Below, piece after piece: positions 49,323 through 52,861 of a stretch of 52,861 bases of DNA. A program made the position numbers and the translations under genes. Position 1 is the stretch's first letter. Each line of letters begins with the position of its first letter. This DNA is from Hyphomonas pacifica. GTDB lineage: Bacteria > Pseudomonadota > Alphaproteobacteria > Caulobacterales > Hyphomonadaceae. The notes below the pieces were generated by a model that ran no database searches, had not been told where the DNA came from, and saw only the letters and a list, made by a program, of their open reading frames with translations. The DNA lies in the NCBI RefSeq assembly GCF_000682675.1, contig NZ_AWFA01000017.1:1-52861 (forward strand), read 5' to 3'.

Positions 49323-49805
49323 TCAGATGTGTGAGGGAGGCGCGCGCGAGCCGAGCGGCGGCCCATGCGAATGACGGGAAAAGCAGGGCTCGTAGCGAAC
49401 TGCTACAAAGTGTGGACCAAAATGCACCAGTGCTGCGGGAAGGCTGAGGGTCGGAAGAACAACCCCATGCGCCATGACGCAAAGCGGGCAGTGCTTTGAC
49501 TGGGAAGGTGAACCGGGTTGTTTCCCATCTGCCAGCTTGGCAATCTTCGACAGGGTCTTGGTGACGGCGGTGTTGGGGGCTTCGCCGGACGGACCGCAAT
49601 AAAAGCTGGAAAAATCCAGTCCCCGGGCCTGGCCATAGGACATTGCGCCTGGCTGGAGCCCCAGCAGACTGATGGCCAGCATCGCCAGAATGCGCGCTGT
49701 CGCAGCGTGTAGCCCTGACAACATGGGCGGGCTGTTAGCACTGGCAGCCTGTTCTGAAAATGCTGTCATGTGCGGCATGATGCGCACATATGGTGTTGTA
49801 GTCAT
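49323..49805 (-). CDS. DUF2946-like membrane-associated protein
   Basis: A protein of about 160 residues whose N-terminal start is uncertain. ATGs at 49805, 49778 and 49769 are all possible; the last gives 148 residues. It has a hydrophobic helix (LAMLAISLLGLQPGAM), a CPLCVMAHG motif, and a second hydrophobic part. DUF2946 proteins carry this CPxC motif and are encoded next to TonB-type copper receptors in many proteobacteria. The tail is His/Pro/Ser-rich. It is the first gene of the receptor operon. The longer frame to 50135 is not supported. Confidence 0.65.
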   Translation of the reverse strand: MTTTPYVRIMPHMTAFSEQAASANSPPMLSGLHAATARILAMLAISLLGLQPGAMSYGQARGLDFSSFYCGPSGEAPNTAVTKTLSKIAKLADGKQPGSPSQSKHCPLCVMAHGVVLPTLSLPAALVHFGPHFVAVRYEPCFSRHSHGPPLGSRAPPSHI

Positions 49806-49922
49806 AGCAGATGCTGGGTTTCGTAAACAGAATTGAAGCTGCCCACAGCATGTTGCCCCCACGTCTGGTATTCCTGACGCGGCGTCATTGTGTATGATCC
49901 TGCCAAAGTATCCGGAGGAAGC

Positions 49923-51623
49923 ATGCACTATACCGAACTGCTGAAGGCACGTGAGGAACTGACAGGGCCAGGCGGCGATTTCGAGATCGTTGAAGCCGAT
50001 GTTCTGGGCAACACATTGCGCGTTTACAAGAACGCCCCGCCCAGCATCCGCGAGCTGTGGCTGTCGACCCTTCAATACGCTGAGCGTCCCTACCTGGTCT
50101 ATGAAGAGGAGACGCTGACTTATGCCGAAACGCACCAGCGGACGAATGCGCTGGCGGCCTGGATGTTCGCGCAGGGGGTAAAGCCGGGTGACCGTGTGGC
50201 TGTGGCGATGCGCAATTATCCCGAATGGATGCAGATCTACTGGTCCTGCGCCTCGGTTGGCATCGTGGTTGTGGGCATGAATGCCTGGTGGACGCCGGAG
50301 GAAATGGCCTACGCCCTGAAGGATTCAGAGCCAAAGGTGCTGTTCGTGGATTCCGAGCGTCTGGAGCGTGTGCGGGCGATTGGAGACATAGGCGATATCA
50401 AGCTTGTCGGCGTGCGCCTTCCGGACGTGCCGGATGATGTGACGCCGTGGGATGAGGTGATCGCGCATGGCGGAGATCTGCCAACTGTAACGGTCGACCC
50501 GGATGCCGATGCCTGTATCTTCTATACATCCGGCACGACAGGCTTCCCGAAGGGGGCACAGCTGACGCATCGCGGCTGTGTCGCAAACCTGTTCAATCTT
50601 ATGTTCTCATCCGCCTCCACGGCGCTCGCGACACAATGGGCGACAGGGGAAGAGCCCCCGGAAGAGCCCCCCGTGCCAGTCGGCCTGATCACGACGCCGC
50701 TTTTCCATGTGACGGCCAATAATTGCGCGGCCTATCTGCTTACGGCAGCGGGCGGCAAGATCGTGCTGATGTATCGCTGGGATGCCGGCGAGGCGCTGAA
50801 ACTGATCGAGCGGGAAGGCATCACCGCGATGAGTGGTGTGCCGGTCATGGCGCGGGAACTGATCAATCATCCGGACTTTGAAAAGACTGATACATCCACC
50901 CTGGCCACGCTGGGCGGGGGTGGGGCGCAATTGCCGCCGGACCTGGTGCAGAAGATCGATTCGCAAGTTGCAACAGCCCGCCCGAACACCGGCTATGGCA
51001 TGACGGAAACATGCGGCATCATTACGTCGGTGGCCGCAGACTTCTTCGTCGACAAGCCCGACAGTGCTGGCCCGGCGATGCCAAACTTCGAGACAAAATG
51101 CGTCAACGAGTTTGGTGAAGCTGTGCCGCAAGGCGAAGTGGGCGAGCTGTGGGTGCGCGGGTCATCTGTCATCAAGGGCTACATCAACCGGCCTGAGGCG
51201 ACGGCGGAAGCCATCACCGATGGCTGGCTGCACACCGGTGACATTGCGCGCATCGACAAGGATGGCTTCATCTACATAGTCGACCGCAAGAAAGACATGG
51301 TGCTGCGCGGCGGCGAGAATGTGTACTGCGCGGAAGTCGAATCGACGCTCTACCGCCATCCCGCTGTCGCAGAATGTAGCGTGTTTGGCGTTCCGGATGA
51401 CCGACTGGGCGAAGAAGTCGGCGCGGCGGTCGTGCTGAAGGATGGCGAAAGCCTGACCGCAGAAGAGCTGCGCGCGCATTGCGCCGAGATCATGGCGAAG
51501 CACAAAGTGCCTCGCTATATCTGGTTCCTGAATGCGCTGCCCCGGAATGCCAGCGGCAAGTTCATCAAGCGTGACCTTAAAGAACAGCTGACCAAGGAAA
51601 TGGACAGCGCGGAAGTCAGCTAG
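49923..51623 (+). CDS. Acyl-CoA ligase of the AMP-forming (ANL) superfamily
   Basis: A 566-residue enzyme that activates a carboxylic acid (probably fatty acid) as acyl-AMP, then acyl-CoA. Motifs: the P-loop YTSGTTGFPKGAQLTH, TxE motif YGMTETCG, GWLHTGDIARIDKDGF, and the catalytic lysine in ASGKFIKRDLKEQ. Start at 49923 is supported by GGAGG at 49914-49918; an earlier ATG at 49890 is less likely. The substrate class cannot be settled from motifs. It stands alone; the next gene is a secreted protein. Confidence 0.93.
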   Translation: MHYTELLKAREELTGPGGDFEIVEADVLGNTLRVYKNAPPSIRELWLSTLQYAERPYLVYEEETLTYAETHQRTNALAAWMFAQGVKPGDRVAVAMRNYPEWMQIYWSCASVGIVVVGMNAWWTPEEMAYALKDSEPKVLFVDSERLERVRAIGDIGDIKLVGVRLPDVPDDVTPWDEVIAHGGDLPTVTVDPDADACIFYTSGTTGFPKGAQLTHRGCVANLFNLMFSSASTALATQWATGEEPPEEPPVPVGLITTPLFHVTANNCAAYLLTAAGGKIVLMYRWDAGEALKLIEREGITAMSGVPVMARELINHPDFEKTDTSTLATLGGGGAQLPPDLVQKIDSQVATARPNTGYGMTETCGIITSVAADFFVDKPDSAGPAMPNFETKCVNEFGEAVPQGEVGELWVRGSSVIKGYINRPEATAEAITDGWLHTGDIARIDKDGFIYIVDRKKDMVLRGGENVYCAEVESTLYRHPAVAECSVFGVPDDRLGEEVGAAVVLKDGESLTAEELRAHCAEIMAKHKVPRYIWFLNALPRNASGKFIKRDLKEQLTKEMDSAEVS

Positions 51624-51647
51624 GTCGCTGCGGGCAGAATTTTTGGC

Positions 51648-52364
51648 GTGGGGACGCAAGCGATAAAGATATTCTACGGACTCCTGCCGGCAGCATTGTG
51701 CGTAATGTCGCCAGGCGCTTTTGCCGAAGAGGGGGCGGACATCCCTTTCTGCGAATCCGGTGTGATGGGGGACTCACACCAGATCAAGGCAGGCTATTTC
51801 GAAGACGCCAATGGCCATGTCACCCTGCAACAGATCACCTTCTTTCCGGACAAGAAGCTGGAATTCATGGATGAGGAACTGGCGGCGACGCCTCCTGCCA
51901 GTTCGGTCTGGCTGGAGTATCGCGGAGACCTGAACGGGGAGAATGCCAAGGAGTCGATCATCTTGGCGTTTTACGATTTCCCCGGCGCCAAGGATCAATT
52001 GAAGGCCTGTGGCAAGTATGGGTTTGGCTCTCAGGACTACGACTACACACCTGTCGCGCGGACTGTACAGGCGGCTGATGGCAGCGCGCGGACGGAGTGG
52101 CGCTGCACCATCGATTCCCGCTTTTATTTCTATGAGAAAAATCCGGAGCGGATGAACGGCGAAAAGGTGGAGGTTGAAATTGGGGGACGCAAGGTGACCC
52201 AGCCGCCATTCATTAGCCGGCAAGTCACGATCGTCTCCCCGGTCGTGGCTCGGTTATTCATTCCATATGATTTCGGGGAAGATGTTCTGTTACACCTCGA
52301 CCTTCAGAAAAGCCGGATGAAGAAACGTTACGAAGCCGGTGAGTGCATCCCGCGCTCTGAATAG
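51648..52364 (+). CDS. Predicted exported protein of unknown function
   Basis: A 238-residue protein that starts with GTG. It has an N-terminal signal peptide (LLPAALCVMSPGAFAEE, cleavage near residue 26) and a mixed alpha/beta mature part with four cysteines (PFCESG, KACGKY, WRCTID, GECIP). No family recognised. The cysteines suggest two disulfides, as for the pair at 9060-10321, but the cysteine contexts are not alike. It lies 24 bases after the ligase gene. Confidence 0.6.
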   Translation: MGTQAIKIFYGLLPAALCVMSPGAFAEEGADIPFCESGVMGDSHQIKAGYFEDANGHVTLQQITFFPDKKLEFMDEELAATPPASSVWLEYRGDLNGENAKESIILAFYDFPGAKDQLKACGKYGFGSQDYDYTPVARTVQAADGSARTEWRCTIDSRFYFYEKNPERMNGEKVEVEIGGRKVTQPPFISRQVTIVSPVVARLFIPYDFGEDVLLHLDLQKSRMKKRYEAGECIPRSE

Positions 52365-52401
52365 GGTGATGGTGACCTAATAAGCAGATGCCATGAAGTC
52401 A

Positions 52402-52478
52402 TGGCGACCCCGGCAGGATTCGAACCTGCGACCGTCCGATTAGAAGTCGGGTGCTCTATCCAGCTGAGCTACGGGGCC
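52402..52478 (-). tRNA. tRNA-Arg (anticodon TCT)
   Basis: On the minus strand: acceptor GGCCCCG with CGGGGTC, D-arm GCTCAGCTGGATAGAGC, anticodon loop CTTCTAA (anticodon TCT), T-arm GCAGGTTCGAATCCTGC, discriminator G and encoded CCA. One G-T pair in the acceptor stem. Confidence 0.95.
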
Positions 52479-52497
52479 GGACTGTGCCGGCAGCCCC

Positions 52498-52806
52498 CTA
52501 GTGCGTCCAGGGTTGCTTGCGATCTGCGTCAAAATTAGCCGAGTAAGACTTTACAAGGCGTTTGCGCTCATGCGTCGGCTCGACCGTGAAGGTCATGCCC
52601 TGGCTCTGCGCATAATCGATGGCCTGTTCCCGTGTGTGGAAGGTCAGGCGAACCTGGCCGGATGTATCATCAATACTGGTCCAGCCCATCAACGGGTCAA
52701 CAGAACGCTTTGCATCATTATCGACAAATTCCAGAACCCAGGTTTTCGTCTTGGCCCGGCCAGACGTCATGGCGCTCTTAGAAGGTTTGTAGATACGCGC
52801 TTGCAT
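52498..52806 (-). CDS. NADH dehydrogenase accessory subunit, NDUFS4/ETC complex I family
   Basis: A 102-residue protein (MQARIYKPSKSAMTSGRAKT at the start; WVLEFVDNDAKRSVDPLMGW; ending with a basic Ser/Lys-rich part) typical of the alphaproteobacterial homologue of the mitochondrial 18-kDa complex I subunit (PF04800). It stabilises complex I. It is flanked by tRNA genes and is not with the nuo operon, which is common. Confidence 0.93.
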   Translation of the reverse strand: MQARIYKPSKSAMTSGRAKTKTWVLEFVDNDAKRSVDPLMGWTSIDDTSGQVRLTFHTREQAIDYAQSQGMTFTVEPTHERKRLVKSYSANFDADRKQPWTH

Positions 52807-52833
52807 TGATGAGCCTCACCGCTGCGAAAGAAA

Positions 52834-52861
52834 TGGTCGGAGCGATAGGATTCGAACCTAC
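52834..52861 (-). tRNA. tRNA-Pro, 3' part only (cut by the window end)
   Basis: On the minus strand the visible end is a T-arm GTAGGTTCGAATCCTAT followed by CGCTCCG, discriminator A and CCA. The acceptor 3' strand CGCTCCG plus A is typical of tRNA-Pro. The anticodon lies outside the window, so the identity is probable, not proven. Confidence 0.75.

Noticed and set aside
1..52861. CRISPR arrays, insertion sequences, toxin-antitoxin pairs
   Set aside because: I saw no evenly spaced direct repeats, no transposase-like ORF and no small gene pair with the typical overlap and motifs.

Overview
The window looks like a chromosomal segment of an alphaproteobacterium, most plausibly in or near the Hyphomonadaceae. 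This is inferred from gene content and gene order, not from a database search. The supporting markers are the tail end of a Rhodobacter-type gene transfer agent (GTA) cluster, the alphaproteobacterial feuPQ/cycHJKL/degP/glnE block, the murA-DUF2948-hisD-UPF0262 string, an NDUFS4-type complex I accessory subunit, TonB-dependent uptake and high GC. No integrase, transposase, CRISPR array, rRNA or plasmid gene was seen.

Layout. 1-5860: a palindromic repeat, then five tail/baseplate genes of a GTA (g11 to g15 equivalents). 5905-10321: a DnaJ-like co-chaperone, a large lipoprotein, an orphan LuxR regulator and two tandem related exported proteins sharing a four-cysteine pattern. 10371-17415: a PepSY protein, the FeuP/FeuQ two-component system, and cytochrome c maturation genes (short CcmI, CcmE, CcmF, CcmH) with an acyltransferase gene inserted among them. 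17412-17975: a converging prepilin peptidase. 17976-18596: a non-coding stretch with a nested inverted-repeat structure that I cannot assign. 18597-24966: DegP-type protease, a second two-component system and GlnE.

25022-27042: an EF-hand protein, an ECF sigma factor, a membrane protein in the anti-sigma position and a metal-sensor-like protein, a CnrYXH-like arrangement. 27104-31389: amidase, YbjN-like and GFA proteins, a zinc peptidase, a YbjQ-family protein, a methyltransferase and a lipoprotein. 31513-35594: both subunits of methylmalonyl-CoA mutase. 35690-35939: a Fur-box-like site and a 72-residue ORF. 35974-38908: a lipoprotein, a GH43 lipoprotein and a nitronate monooxygenase preceded by a perfect palindrome.

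39025-39899: an M15 peptidase and a GTA-type holin, which look like the lysis/release module for the GTA at the left end. 39957-42080: glycerol kinase, a small disordered protein, tRNA-Thr and a short basic protein upstream of murA. 42228-45769: murA, DUF2948, hisD and UPF0262. 45780-49805 (minus strand): a DUF2946, TonB-dependent receptor and PepSY uptake operon with hairpins between its genes. 49923-52861: an acyl-CoA ligase, an exported protein, tRNA-Arg, an NDUFS4-like subunit and a tRNA-Pro cut by the window end.

The best candidates for something new are the structured element at 18059-18211, the detached GTA lysis pair, the shortened GTA hub protein that keeps all four cysteines, the four-cysteine exported protein pair, and the small ORF behind a Fur-like box.
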